From NCBI RefSeq assembly GCF_009873495.1, contig NZ_CP046703.1, forward strand, positions 5,236,501-5,300,500: 64,000 nucleotides of DNA. The letters are read 5' to 3'. Of the stretch, positions 49,239 through 58,971 are shown piece by piece. The number at the start of each line of letters is the position of its first letter. Position 1 is the first letter of the stretch. This DNA is from Nostoc sp. ATCC 53789 (GTDB lineage Bacteria > Cyanobacteriota > Cyanobacteriia > Cyanobacteriales > Nostocaceae). The notes beneath the pieces are model-generated. The model was not told where the DNA came from and did not search any database. It was given only the letters and a program-made list of their open reading frames with translations. A program made the translations under genes and the position numbers.

Positions 49239-51941
49239 TTATGAATTACGCGCAGTGTTACTAGCCTTCAACTTAGGATAAGCAATCCGTTTGTGGTGAA
49301 ATTGCTGCCAAACATCCACAAATATCTGGGCAATTTGTGACATCTCTTCCCGTTTTAGTCCTGAATCAACGAGTTGATTGTCTTGCCATTTCGCACGCAA
49401 GATATTATTTAGCATTGTTAAAGCTTGTTCGGTGGAGACATCTTTAACCGATCGCTTCTCTCCCACACGCTTACCTGAACTTGATGCTTGCAGCGATCGC
49501 AACGCTGCTTCGCAAGAGTCCGCTAACATCACAATTCCGGTCTCGCGTGATTGGGGAATCGGGCCATCATAGCGAAAATCTGCGTCGTCTACTGTTAAAC
49601 TTGGATTTTCCTGAGCCATTTGCTGGGCTTGGTGATGGAAATAGGCAATTAGCATCGTTCCCTGATGCTCTGGAATAAAAGCTTGAATCGCTGTCGGTAA
49701 AAGGTGTTTACGCGCCATCACTAACCCTTCTGTTACGTGCTTTTTGATAATCTCTGCACTCTTCCAAGGGTCTTTAATCTCTGTATCATGTTTATTCGGC
49801 CCCCCCATTTGATTTTCAATAAATCCAAGGGGGTCGTGCATTTTCCCAATATCGTGATATAATGTTCCAGCCCTAACGAGTTCAACATTGCATCCCAGTT
49901 CTTTGGCAGCAGCTTCGGCAAGGGTAGCTACAAATAACGTGTGTTGAAAAGTTCCAGGAGTCTCTGTAGCGAGTCGTTTTAATAAGGGCCGATTAGGGTT
50001 CGCCAACTCTGCTAAACGGATGGGAGTGACCAAATCGAAAACTTTTTCGAGATAAGGACTCAACCCTAAAGCCACAACACTCCAGCCTAAACCGGATAAA
50101 GCAAAAAACCCGGCTTCTCGGAGAACTATATACCAGGTTGAACCAAATGCTTGACCAATTAAGATTTTAACAACCAGATAAATACTACCTTGAGTTAAAG
50201 CGATCGCAAGCCCTAATAATGCCAATTCTTCACGCGATCGCAATCGTTGCGCTATGTAACTACCTAATATTGCCCCACCAGCACCAGCTAAAAGCGCAAC
50301 TTTGCTCATATCCAAGATAACAGCTAATATCGGCAACAACAGTCCAACAACTGTTAACCCTAAAGTCGGGCCGTAGAAGCTTCCCAACAATAAACCAAGG
50401 GCGCTCCAAGTGGTGTAAGGCAATCCCATTGTCACCAATCCTGGCACACTTAGAGTTAGCAATAAAACTAATAGGCGATCGCGTTGTCGTAATTCATAAT
50501 CAACATGGCGTTCTACCCAGACAAAAATGCCAATGGCGATCGCTATCACGCCTCCTAACTTCAACAACCCCCGCCATTTTACCTCTCGGCGAACCAGGCG
50601 ATAATGCTCCAGCACCTCTAAGTTCCATGTAGTAATTTGCACTCCTCTTTTGACAATTACCTCACCATGTCGTACCTCTTCCATTACAGGTGGCACTCCA
50701 GCAGCAGCCTTTTGAGCGTTTTCTCTAGTTTCTTCTTCATCTTTTTGCAGATTCGGCTTGAGTACAGCTAACAACAGGTTCTTTGCCAAAGGTTGGGCGG
50801 ATTCTGGTACAAAGGACTGCAATTGTAAACTCACCGCATCCTGTAAGATATTTTTTGGCAGTCCTTGTGGGATGCCTTGGGTGAGAATCCGCTCTGCACT
50901 CTGATGGATTCCCATTTGTGTTTTTTCCCATTCCACATCTGACAAATCCAAAAGAAAGGATTCTTCATATACTGCTTCTGGGGTAACAGTCTCTAACTGT
51001 AAAAGTTTGGTAGTCGCTTCGGTGTATCTTTTGCGTGTTTGGGAAATTTGGGCAATCAGTAAAGACAAGTTTTTCTCAGAAGTTGTGAGGCGGTAAGATT
51101 CTAGTTCTGCAACTGCTTGAGTAAAATCAGTACTTTGAGAAAAATCAACTGGCTCTGTTTTCTGTGGTGTTGTGCGCGGTTGGCGTTCCTGATTGGGTGC
51201 AGCTATAGATGATGAACGGGATGAGGCGGTGGTTTGTCCTGTTCCTTTCTTCTGCTGATTTTTACTATTTTCTACGGCTAAGAGCAGTGCTTGCCATTCT
51301 GAGTCATTACAAGAGCGGAGGTAACGCTGGGTAGAGATGGGCAAAACAGCAGGATCAAAAAAAGGAAAAGCTCCAGCAACAGCGCGAATTTCGTTACCAT
51401 CATCTAGAAGTTGTTGCAAATTTTCGTTGATTTGTTCGTTCATTCGCGCATCCAGCATCAACACTTGTAAGGAGCTTCTACTGACGGCTTTGCGCTCGGC
51501 TTCTGTTTTTTTCTGATCTTCGATTTTAGCTGTATAAGGCGCTGTAATGGTTTGGGGCGCTGGATGTCCTACTTGCAGTTGAGTTTGGTTGTATAATTTT
51601 TGCCCAATAACGCCTGTAAGGGATAATACAGCGATCGCTAAAATTCCTAAGGATCTCTGTTCATGCACCCAATCTAAACAGACTGAATAAATACTACTCT
51701 TAGTTGTCACCGATTTTGCCTTTGACTGGAGCGCTCTTTCTTGTTTTCGACGAGCGCTTTTGTCATTGCTTTTGGATAAAAATAAGATTACATTCTTCAG
51801 AAAAGTCCTTAAAAGTTGCTTTCTATCGCTTTTACTTTTAGGGCTTCTCATTAACTTTCCTTTACGGCGTAGTCCTTTGTACTGTCGCCGCCAGTGAGTC
51901 AATTGCTGGGTTAAGAACTGCAAAAATTCCTGCATTTTCAT
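49239..51941 (-). CDS. 7TM-HD phosphohydrolase (PgpH-like c-di-AMP phosphodiesterase)
   Basis: 900 residues from the ATG at 51941 (MKMQEFLQFLTQQL); an ATG at 51992 is also in frame but has no ribosome site. A basic cytoplasmic start and one helix (about 100-120) precede a large extracytoplasmic 7TMR-HDED domain, which includes a Ser/Thr/Gln-rich insert near 240-290. Then come seven helices (about 470-650) and an HD domain: TPGTFQHTLFVATLAEAAAKE, LYHDIGKMHDP (the HD metal site) and later PEHQGT and DSCEAALRS. PgpH-type enzymes hydrolyse cyclic di-AMP, which controls potassium and osmotic balance; the assignment is by architecture. Confidence 0.9.
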   Translation of the reverse strand: MKMQEFLQFLTQQLTHWRRQYKGLRRKGKLMRSPKSKSDRKQLLRTFLKNVILFLSKSNDKSARRKQERALQSKAKSVTTKSSIYSVCLDWVHEQRSLGILAIAVLSLTGVIGQKLYNQTQLQVGHPAPQTITAPYTAKIEDQKKTEAERKAVSRSSLQVLMLDARMNEQINENLQQLLDDGNEIRAVAGAFPFFDPAVLPISTQRYLRSCNDSEWQALLLAVENSKNQQKKGTGQTTASSRSSSIAAPNQERQPRTTPQKTEPVDFSQSTDFTQAVAELESYRLTTSEKNLSLLIAQISQTRKRYTEATTKLLQLETVTPEAVYEESFLLDLSDVEWEKTQMGIHQSAERILTQGIPQGLPKNILQDAVSLQLQSFVPESAQPLAKNLLLAVLKPNLQKDEEETRENAQKAAAGVPPVMEEVRHGEVIVKRGVQITTWNLEVLEHYRLVRREVKWRGLLKLGGVIAIAIGIFVWVERHVDYELRQRDRLLVLLLTLSVPGLVTMGLPYTTWSALGLLLGSFYGPTLGLTVVGLLLPILAVILDMSKVALLAGAGGAILGSYIAQRLRSREELALLGLAIALTQGSIYLVVKILIGQAFGSTWYIVLREAGFFALSGLGWSVVALGLSPYLEKVFDLVTPIRLAELANPNRPLLKRLATETPGTFQHTLFVATLAEAAAKELGCNVELVRAGTLYHDIGKMHDPLGFIENQMGGPNKHDTEIKDPWKSAEIIKKHVTEGLVMARKHLLPTAIQAFIPEHQGTMLIAYFHHQAQQMAQENPSLTVDDADFRYDGPIPQSRETGIVMLADSCEAALRSLQASSSGKRVGEKRSVKDVSTEQALTMLNNILRAKWQDNQLVDSGLKREEMSQIAQIFVDVWQQFHHKRIAYPKLKASNTARNS

Positions 51942-51992
51942 TATCTCTGCCTGCAATTGCCTACTTTGATAGCTCAAAAAAAAGACAATCAT

Positions 51993-52254
51993 CAGGGAAA
52001 TTTCATCCGCTACTGTTGCAACTACGGTGACGGAGGCTAATTAAAGCTGATTTGCCACAATAGCTACTGACAGAATCTGTCTGAGGTTTGCTGAAAAGTT
52101 CTAGTATATAAGACTAGTACACTATAGCAATGGGTAAAAGCCCCTTGTCTAGTTAATTGAGATGGTAGCTGGATTTAATTCAAGCTGTCCTATATGTTTT
52201 ATCAAGCTAATTTTGAGAGTTTAGTACCCGCACCATTTTTCGGTGCAAATAAAA
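51993..52254. other. Spacer before the PgpH-like gene
   Basis: 262 bp. Contains AAGTTCTAGTATATAAGACTAGTACACTATA near 52093-52124 with the partial dyad CTAGTATAT/ACTAGTAC, a possible promoter or operator. No gene seen. Confidence 0.35.
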
Positions 52255-53196
52255 TTAACGCGATCGAATAACGCGGGGAGCTGCGTAAACTGAAAGCAAA
52301 GCCTCCTCATATCCCTGTGTTAACTCTCTGGGATTTAGGTCAATATCATACACTCCTGACCACACCGCCACAAATGCATCGGTCAATTTTAACATTTGGG
52401 AAAAATTAGTTAATCCCCATGCTGGAGAATTCCTTTGCAAAAGCAAGACTTGCCAATTTACAGGAATTCCGCCTATACCGTTATATGCTCCTGATAAAGC
52501 GCCAGTAATTGCACCTGTAGCCTGTGAGCTTAGAGATGTAGCATCTTGCACTTTAGAATTGTCATTGTGAGTAGCCTGCAAAACTGCAAGGCGAAAGTCT
52601 TCTAAGGTACTCAAAAAGCAATAAAATGCCATAGCAATAGTGTTACTGAGTTTTTCTTCCCTAGCAAACTCAGCTTGCGCCCTTGACAATCCCGCCCCTT
52701 GCTCTAATAAATTCTGGACTTTTAATAATTTTTTTGGTATAGATGTCGGTGTTTCACCAAGAAAAGAAATTGTTTGTGGGATGAGGGTTAGAGGGTCGAG
52801 TTTTTCAGTTAGGGCAAGAGATATCGCATAAGCTACCGCGAGTGTTCCATCCCTTACTACTGGGTCATCTTGCCAGATTTTGAGTACAAGCAGCAATTTT
52901 TGTCGCAGCTTAATCGGATTTTCGTGAAAAAAAAGTGCTAATGGTAGTGTCGCAATAATTATTTTTATTGATATATCATCAACTGCTGCTAAATGAAGAG
53001 ATTCTTGCTGCTGACGCACTATCCAATCATCTAAATCTAATTTACCCAAGTTAATTAAACTCTCAGTACCCAGAATCGCCATTCTGCCTAAATCTAGGTA
53101 ACTCTGAGACTGTATTTTACCATTAGATGTTAAACTTCCCCCCAGAAAGGCTCCGAGGAAAGTACCTCTAAATCGACTTATAGGAGAATAACGCAT
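52255..53196 (-). CDS. Degenerate ADP-ribosylglycohydrolase-like protein
   Basis: 313 residues. The C-terminal QATGAITGALSGAYNGIGGIPVNW is the ARH hallmark (normally preceded by D-x-D-T), and the N-terminal FRGTFLGAFLGGSLTS matches the first ARH motif (normally ending in G-D). The acidic metal-binding residues are absent at both ends (G-S instead of G-D; SSQAT instead of DTDT). The fold is probably kept but hydrolase activity is doubtful. It lies 113 bp downstream of aroQ on the same strand. Possibly a cyanobacterial pseudoenzyme; function unknown. Confidence 0.75.
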   Translation of the reverse strand: MRYSPISRFRGTFLGAFLGGSLTSNGKIQSQSYLDLGRMAILGTESLINLGKLDLDDWIVRQQQESLHLAAVDDISIKIIIATLPLALFFHENPIKLRQKLLLVLKIWQDDPVVRDGTLAVAYAISLALTEKLDPLTLIPQTISFLGETPTSIPKKLLKVQNLLEQGAGLSRAQAEFAREEKLSNTIAMAFYCFLSTLEDFRLAVLQATHNDNSKVQDATSLSSQATGAITGALSGAYNGIGGIPVNWQVLLLQRNSPAWGLTNFSQMLKLTDAFVAVWSGVYDIDLNPRELTQGYEEALLSVYAAPRVIRSR

Positions 53197-53309
53197 AGAA
53201 TTTTAGATTTTGGGTCGCACTTTTGGAGCGCTCCCAGCGTAACTTAGATTTGGGATAAAATTATTCAATCCCAAATCTAAACTCTAAAAATCGATTCATT
53301 TTTTATTCT

Positions 53310-53777
53310 TTACGTTTCATTTTTTCTTAAATGATTTACCAAAGCTTGTAAGCCCAGCAAGTAACTTTGAACACCAAAACCACTTATTTGCCCGATCGCA
53401 ACTGGGGCGATGTACGAATGATGGCGAAAATCTTCCCGGCGGTAAATATTACTCAGATGTACTTCGACTGTGGGCAAGTTAACAGCCGCGATCGCATCTC
53501 GCAATGCCACACTTGTGTGAGTATATGCCCCGGCATTAATCAAAATTCCTTGATGTTGTCCTAATGCCTCATGAATAGTATCTACTAAAATTCCTTCATG
53601 ATTTGACTGCAAGGGAAAAACTTTCGCCTGTAACTTGAATCCTTCTTCTTCTAACAGGCGGTTAATTTCAGCTAATGTCAACGAACCATAAATTCCTGGT
53701 TCTCGCTGTCCTAGCAAATTCAAGTTTGGCCCATGCAGTGCCAGAATGCTTAAGGGTTGTAATGTCGAGTTCAGCAC
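53310..53777 (-). CDS. aroQ: 3-dehydroquinate dehydratase, type II
   Basis: 155 residues. ILALHGPNLNLLGQREPGIYG holds the catalytic arginine and tyrosine, INAGAYTHTSVALRDAI and EVHLSNIYRREDFRHHSY the other active-site loops. Third step of the shikimate pathway. It starts 7 bp after the stop of a 46-residue gene, so the two are co-transcribed. Confidence 0.96.
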   Translation of the reverse strand: MLNSTLQPLSILALHGPNLNLLGQREPGIYGSLTLAEINRLLEEEGFKLQAKVFPLQSNHEGILVDTIHEALGQHQGILINAGAYTHTSVALRDAIAAVNLPTVEVHLSNIYRREDFRHHSYIAPVAIGQISGFGVQSYLLGLQALVNHLRKNET

Positions 53778-53784
53778 TTTGACT

Positions 53785-53925
53785 CTAGTGGCGACGACGC
53801 GAGCGATCGTTTACAGGAATCGGAATCAGTTCCGGTTCCGGTTCACCCTCTGGTCCTAACAGGCTCTCAATCAGCCTGCGTGCTAATTCCTTAAGCTTTT
53901 CCAGCACCTTTTCTATATAGTCCAT
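53785..53925 (-). CDS. Small protein of 46 residues upstream of aroQ
   Basis: ATG at 53925, stop at 53785. The protein starts MDYIEKVLEKLKELARRLIE, an amphipathic helix, followed by an acidic E-P-E-P stretch (GEPEPELIPIPV) and a basic end (RSRRRH). GGAG lies 10 bp upstream. It ends 7 bp before aroQ. I think I have seen related small proteins in other Nostocales, but I cannot name a family. The helix-plus-proline design suggests a peripheral membrane or protein-binding role. Confidence 0.6.
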   Translation of the reverse strand: MDYIEKVLEKLKELARRLIESLLGPEGEPEPELIPIPVNDRSRRRH

Positions 53926-54419
53926 GAACTGAATGCTCCTGAGATACTACCTCAAATTTTGATTAACAGGTACGCAGAATATGGCACATTGTCGTACCTC
54001 TGGCTTCCAACCGGGCACTGACACAATCCCGTTTTTGGGACATAAGCCACTTCTAAAATTTGGCGTTGTGTTCTCCCTTACTTTTTAGAGTATCACACTT
54101 GCAACCTACAGAACTGCATCCTATCAAGGATAAATATCAAGGGTCAAGAGTTTAAAGATCGGACTTTGGACTCTTGACTACGAATTTTAGATTTACGATA
54201 GCGTAGCCTTAGCGTTAGCGAGTCATCGAGCGTCCGTAGGAGCGTCTTTTAGATTTTAGATTTTGCCTACAAGGGGGAGCCACTGCGGTGGACGGATTCT
54301 CCGGTATAAAGCAAGTGGCATCGGGGTATGAACCGCAAAATTCTTTTAATCCAAAATCCAAGTTGCACTGGAAGCACACCAAAGCTAAGATTCAAAATCC
54401 AAAATTACTTGACTTACAG
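53926..54419. repeat. Repeat-rich spacer between topA and the aroQ operon
   Basis: 494 bp. The block at about 54267-54318 (AAGGGGGAGCCACTGCGGTG onward to AAGCAAGTGGCA) is a common Nostoc dispersed repeat. About 54196-54248 (GATAGCGTAGCCTTAGCGTT and on) is another GC-rich repeat. Several near-copies of AGATTTTAGATTT surround them. No further gene is evident; the promoter of the 46-residue gene/aroQ unit should lie near 53940-54080. Confidence 0.6.
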
Positions 54420-57080
54420 TTAGCCTTCTGTGACTTTCTTTTTCGCAGCCGTCGTTGACTTAGCAGTTGACTTAGCAGTTGACTTAGATTTGGAAGTCGT
54501 TGATTTAGTCGTTTTGCGAGTCGATTTCGCTGTCGATGCCTTAGCTGCCAATAAGTTGAGCGCCTCAGTCAGAGTTATATCTTCTACAGTTTGACCTTCT
54601 GGGATACTCACATTAGTTTTGCCATGCTTGATGTAAGGGCCATAAGGGCCATCGTAGATGTTAATTGTTTCCGCGTCCTCTGGATGTGGGCCCAATTCGC
54701 GTAAGGCTGCCTTGGACTTGCTGTTGGTGGAACTGCGTCCCTTTTTTGGTTCGGACAATAGTTCTAAAGCACGTTCTAGGCTAATTGTCAACACATTGTC
54801 AGCAGCTTTAAGGGAACGGTAATCTTTCCCTTCCTTACCCTGGTCATGAACCACATAAGGGCCAAAGCGTCCCAAACTTGCTTGGATTTTGCTGCCTGTG
54901 ACTGGGTGAACTCCCAATGTCCGGGGTAGTGCCAACAGACCAACAGCCATTTCCAGGGTAACGGTTTCTGGGGTGACACCCTTGAGTAGAGAAGCTTGTT
55001 TCGGTTTGGGGTTTTCGTCGGTTTTATCGCCCAATTGGACATAGGGGCCATAAGCACCGATTTTCACATAAATCGGTTCCCCAGTTTCGGGATGCCGACC
55101 TACCTGGTCAGGGCCTGTGATTTTTTGTCGCAGCAAAACTTCTACCTGTTTAGGGTCGAGGTCGGCTGGGGTCAAGTCTTTGGGAATTGAGGCGGTGATT
55201 ACCCCCTCACCATTTGTAACTTCAATGTAGGGGCCATATTTACCAATACGGACTTTGGCATCTAGATTCTCCAGTTCTACAGTCCTAGCTGTGGTGGCAT
55301 CAATTTGACTTTCCCGTTCTTTTACCAGGGTTTCCAACCCTTTCTCTCCCAAATAGAATTTCTGCAAGTAGGGTAGCCATTTCGCTTCACCTGTGGCAAT
55401 GTCATCAAGGGTTTGCTCCATCTTCGAGGTAAAACTAGGATCAACGATGTCTGGGAAATGTTTTTCCAGTAAGTCGGTGACGGCGAAAGCGGTGAAGGTA
55501 GGAATGAGAGCGTTGCTCACCAAATGGGCATAACCTTTGTCGATGATGGTGCCAATGATGCTGGCGTAGGTACTGGGACGACCGATACCTTCACTTTCTA
55601 AGGTTTTCACCAAAGAAGCTTCGGTGTATCTAGCTGGGGGTTGAGTTTCGTGCCCAACTGCTTCTAAATCTGTACAATTCGGATGATCTCCGACTTTCAG
55701 ATTGGGCAAAATTACTTCCTGATCTTCCAGTGCTGCTTCTGGGTCATCTGAACCTTCGACGTAAGCACGTAAATATCCAGGAAATTCAATCCGTTTGCCA
55801 GAAGAACGGAATCCAGCATCCTCAACTTGCAATTGCACGCTAATTTGAGTTTGGCGGGAATCAGCCATTTGACAGGCGACAGTCCGCTTCCAAATCAAAT
55901 CGTAAACGGCAAGTTCTCGACCGCCCAAACCAGTTTCTTGGGGAGTGCGGAAGGTGCTACCGGCTGGACGAATTGCTTCGTGCGCCTCTTGTGCGCCTTT
56001 GGATTTGGTGGTGTATTGGCGGGGTTGGGGACTGAGGTATTGTTGACCATAAAGCTTTTCTACAGAACTCCGAGCAGCTGCGATCGCTTGATCTGACAAA
56101 TGCACCGAATCTGTCCGCATATAGGTAATATACCCTTGTTCGTACAAATTCTGGGCAACCCGCATTGTGTCACGGGCTGAGAGGCGCAATTTCCGGTTAG
56201 ATTCTTGTTGCAACGTCGAGGTGGTAAACGGTGGCGACGGTTTGCGCGTTACTGGGCGTTCCTCAATGTCGGTAACACTCCAGGTTTTCCCTGTTAGGCG
56301 TTCCTTGAGGGCTACCGCTTGCTCTTCGTTGAGCAACAAGACATTACGACCTGCGGTAATTTGTCCAGTTGTTGCGTCAAAATCACTGCCGTTAGCAATT
56401 TTGGTTCCTGCCAATGTTACCAACTGGGCAGCAAAGGGGGTTTTTTCCTTTGACAAACTGGCTTTCAAATCCCAGTATGTACCCTCATGGAAAGCACGGC
56501 GTTGGCGTTCCCTAGTAACTAAAAGCCGCACAGCCACAGATTGCACCCGCCCAGCAGATAATCCCCAGGCGATTTTTTTCCATAGCAGGGGAGACAGGGT
56601 ATAACCCACGAGTCGATCTAAAATTCGCCGCGTTTCTTGGGCGCGAACCAACTGCTCATCAATTTGGCGGCAGTTTTTCAGAGCTTTTTTGATTGCCTCT
56701 TGGGTAATTTCGTGAAACACCATCCGCTTAGTGGGAACTTTCGGCTTCAGCAATTGGTATAAATGCCAACTAATGCTTTCACCTTCCCGGTCTTCGTCCG
56801 TTGCCAGAATCAGTTCATCTACATCTTTAAGGGCTTCTTTAAGCTGGGTGACAATTTTCTTTTTGTCTTTCGGGACAACATATACCGGTTCAAAGTCGGC
56901 GTCCACATTTACCCCTAGCTGCGCCCATGTTTCCCCCTTGACGGCAGCAGGAATTTCACTAGCCGACTGGGGTAAGTCACGCACATGACCCATAGACGCT
57001 TCCACCCGATAGCCTGCTGGCAGGTAGTTGCGAATGGTACGAGCTTTGGTTGGAGATTCGACGATGACGAGAGTTGACAT
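54420..57080 (-). CDS. topA: DNA topoisomerase I
   Basis: 886 residues. N-terminal Toprim: LVIVESPTKARTIRNYL and LATDEDREGESISWHL (D-x-D-x-E metal site). Active-site tyrosine in QGYITYMRTDSVHLS. The C-terminal third has several TopoI C-terminal repeats (RIGKYGPYIEV, KIGAYGPYVQLG, SLGRFGPYVV, IYDGPYGPYIKHG) instead of the zinc fingers of E. coli TopA, as usual in cyanobacteria, and ends in a Lys/Ser/Thr-rich DNA-binding tail. It relaxes negative supercoils. Confidence 0.97.
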   Translation of the reverse strand: MSTLVIVESPTKARTIRNYLPAGYRVEASMGHVRDLPQSASEIPAAVKGETWAQLGVNVDADFEPVYVVPKDKKKIVTQLKEALKDVDELILATDEDREGESISWHLYQLLKPKVPTKRMVFHEITQEAIKKALKNCRQIDEQLVRAQETRRILDRLVGYTLSPLLWKKIAWGLSAGRVQSVAVRLLVTRERQRRAFHEGTYWDLKASLSKEKTPFAAQLVTLAGTKIANGSDFDATTGQITAGRNVLLLNEEQAVALKERLTGKTWSVTDIEERPVTRKPSPPFTTSTLQQESNRKLRLSARDTMRVAQNLYEQGYITYMRTDSVHLSDQAIAAARSSVEKLYGQQYLSPQPRQYTTKSKGAQEAHEAIRPAGSTFRTPQETGLGGRELAVYDLIWKRTVACQMADSRQTQISVQLQVEDAGFRSSGKRIEFPGYLRAYVEGSDDPEAALEDQEVILPNLKVGDHPNCTDLEAVGHETQPPARYTEASLVKTLESEGIGRPSTYASIIGTIIDKGYAHLVSNALIPTFTAFAVTDLLEKHFPDIVDPSFTSKMEQTLDDIATGEAKWLPYLQKFYLGEKGLETLVKERESQIDATTARTVELENLDAKVRIGKYGPYIEVTNGEGVITASIPKDLTPADLDPKQVEVLLRQKITGPDQVGRHPETGEPIYVKIGAYGPYVQLGDKTDENPKPKQASLLKGVTPETVTLEMAVGLLALPRTLGVHPVTGSKIQASLGRFGPYVVHDQGKEGKDYRSLKAADNVLTISLERALELLSEPKKGRSSTNSKSKAALRELGPHPEDAETINIYDGPYGPYIKHGKTNVSIPEGQTVEDITLTEALNLLAAKASTAKSTRKTTKSTTSKSKSTAKSTAKSTTAAKKKVTEG

Positions 57081-57499
57081 GGAAATTTCAATAAAAAGAA
57101 TAGCTACTAAGCTAAACAGTCAAATTGAGGTAATTTTTGCAAATTGTCAAGATAAAAGGTCGCGCTTAGGGCGGTGATTTAATCCTCACATAAACTGTCT
57201 GCTTGGGAGAAAATCCCCTGAACTTGTGGCCCCGTCTGTCCCAAAGGATAGAGAAGGCTACGCTGGGTGTGAATTTCCAGCTATTTCAATCTTTAACTTA
57301 TCTAACGCATAATTGGCGACTACAGTTTTAAAATTTGGGGAATTGGGAATGGGGAATGGGGAAATGGGGAAGGAAGGGAAGAATAACTATTTATTGCCCA
57401 ATGCCCAATTCCCACTTTCATATGGCTTGTGCCAAAATTAAACCAAATTTGAGAGCAAAAGCGAAGTAGGGTTTGTAGCTGTGTCAAGAAAGCAAAACT
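57081..57499. other. Spacer with heptameric repeats
   Basis: About 57337-57380 carries GGGGAATTGGGAATGGGGAA-type tandem repeats. The rest includes the topA promoter region but no clear boxes. No gene is seen. Confidence 0.5.
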
Positions 57500-57793
57500 A
57501 TGCAACCAATTCGTCAAGGTGATGTAAATTTACTGCCTGTGCAGCAAATTTAAGGACAAAAAATACCTCACTTAACTTTGGCAAAAGGCGAAGTTACGGG
57601 GCATAAGCATCGCATTACTGAGGGAAATGCCGAATTATACGATGAAGATAGCACACTATACTTGCGTGTGTTTTCAGAGTCGGCATTGCTTACCCATGAG
57701 GAGCATAAAGCTATTTCTATTCCTCAAGGTGATTGGATGGTGAAAATTCAGAGGGAATACGAACCGGAAGGTTGGCGATATGTCGCTGATTGA
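57500..57793 (+). pseudogene. Small conserved-looking gene interrupted by an in-frame TAA
   Basis: From the ATG at 57500 the frame reads MQPIRQGDVNLLPVQQI, then TAA at 57551, then continues in the same frame (GQKIPHLTLAKGEVTGHKHR) to a stop at 57791. The sense of the protein (RQGDV...LP ... LAxGEVTGHKHRI) runs through the stop, so it looks like a single gene with a nonsense mutation; a 71-residue restart from TTG at 57578 is possible. The end overlaps the DUF6745 gene by 14 bp. No function is known to me. Confidence 0.65.
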
Positions 57794-58883
57794 AAATTTA
57801 ACGCCTGAGCAAGAGGCTTTGATTCCAGTTTATCGGGAAAAGTGGAGAGCGATCGCGCTTTCAACTGAACGAATTGATAAAGAAAAGGCGGCGGAAGCAG
57901 TAAAAGCTGCCTATGTTGCAATTGACTTTGGCTATGAAGAGCCTGAAATATTTTTTCAGGATAGTCCTTATGCAGCCTGCAACTGGATGCTAAAACGGCT
58001 GTCCCCTGAGTTTTTGGAAAATTATCTTAATGAACCAAATAGTTTAGGGAGCTTCTTTTCGGCTCATTTCTTTCAAGAACTTTCGAGTATACTCAATCAA
58101 CAGTTTGGAATCCAAGTACGTAAGCAATTACGCAACTTTTTTTATCTTTATAATGCGACAGATAATCCTTTAAATCATGAAATATTCAACGACTTAAATG
58201 AGAGATTTAGCACTCAATTAAACGATCAAATAGAGGATAATTCGTGGTGGATTGAAATTCAACTAAATGAATGTTTTCAACCAGAAAATTACAGCAATTT
58301 AATGAGTGGTTTTGATTTCTGTAGCTCTGTTTTGAACATTGTTCATCCTCAACAGGAATGGAAAGTATTTCAATCTTTGATTCAAGAATGTGGTTGGTTG
58401 TTTGCGTATGATGATATTTGTATTATCTGCGATCGCCCCTTTCACCTGCGCTTCGACAATGAAAACCGCCTCCACGCTGAAGGTAAACCCGCCATTGAAT
58501 TTACCGATGGATATAGCCTCTACTCGTATCACGGCGTAACCTTACCTGAAAAATACGGTAAGATTCACCCGCAGCAATGGCAAGCTACTTGGCTTTTAAC
58601 AGAAGAAAATGCCGAACTACAGCGAGTATTAATTCAGGGTATTGGTTACGCCAGAATTTGCCAAGAATTACAAGCTATTGAATTAGATACTTGGCAAGAA
58701 TACACGCTATTAAAAATTGATGCTGATGTTGATGAAGAACCAATTTACTTATTAAAAATGACTCGTCCCAGTACAGGGTTTATTCACGCTTTGCGAGTTC
58801 CACCAAATATGAAATCAGCGCGTGAGGCAATTGGCTGGGTGAATTGGGGTGTAGACCCAGAGGCATTTGGTGTGCAAACATAA
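57780..58883 (+). CDS. DUF6745 family protein
   Basis: 367 residues. The centre has DICIICDRPFHLRFDNENRLHAEGKPAIEFTDGYSLYSYHGV, the hallmark (CDRPxxLxxDxxxRLHxxxGPAIxxxDG) of DUF6745, a family found in cyanobacteria and actinobacteria without assigned function. The C-terminal CQELQAIELDTWQEYTLLKID and GFIHALRVPPNMKSAREAIGWV complete it. It overlaps the interrupted small gene by 14 bp and is probably translationally coupled. Confidence 0.8.
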   Translation: MSLIENLTPEQEALIPVYREKWRAIALSTERIDKEKAAEAVKAAYVAIDFGYEEPEIFFQDSPYAACNWMLKRLSPEFLENYLNEPNSLGSFFSAHFFQELSSILNQQFGIQVRKQLRNFFYLYNATDNPLNHEIFNDLNERFSTQLNDQIEDNSWWIEIQLNECFQPENYSNLMSGFDFCSSVLNIVHPQQEWKVFQSLIQECGWLFAYDDICIICDRPFHLRFDNENRLHAEGKPAIEFTDGYSLYSYHGVTLPEKYGKIHPQQWQATWLLTEENAELQRVLIQGIGYARICQELQAIELDTWQEYTLLKIDADVDEEPIYLLKMTRPSTGFIHALRVPPNMKSAREAIGWVNWGVDPEAFGVQT

Positions 58884-58922
58884 CTTACTTAACTGTATTA
58901 AGTTTTATTTTTGAGATTGCAC

Positions 58923-58957
58923 AAAAAAGACGCAAAAGATAAATTTGCGTCTTTTTT
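58923..58957. terminator. Bidirectional rho-independent terminator
   Basis: AAAAAAGACGCAAA and TTTGCGTCTTTTTT form a 14-bp stem with A- and T-runs on both sides, between the convergent DUF6745 gene and porin gene. Confidence 0.92.
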
Positions 58958-58971
58958 GGGAGTGTTTAAAA

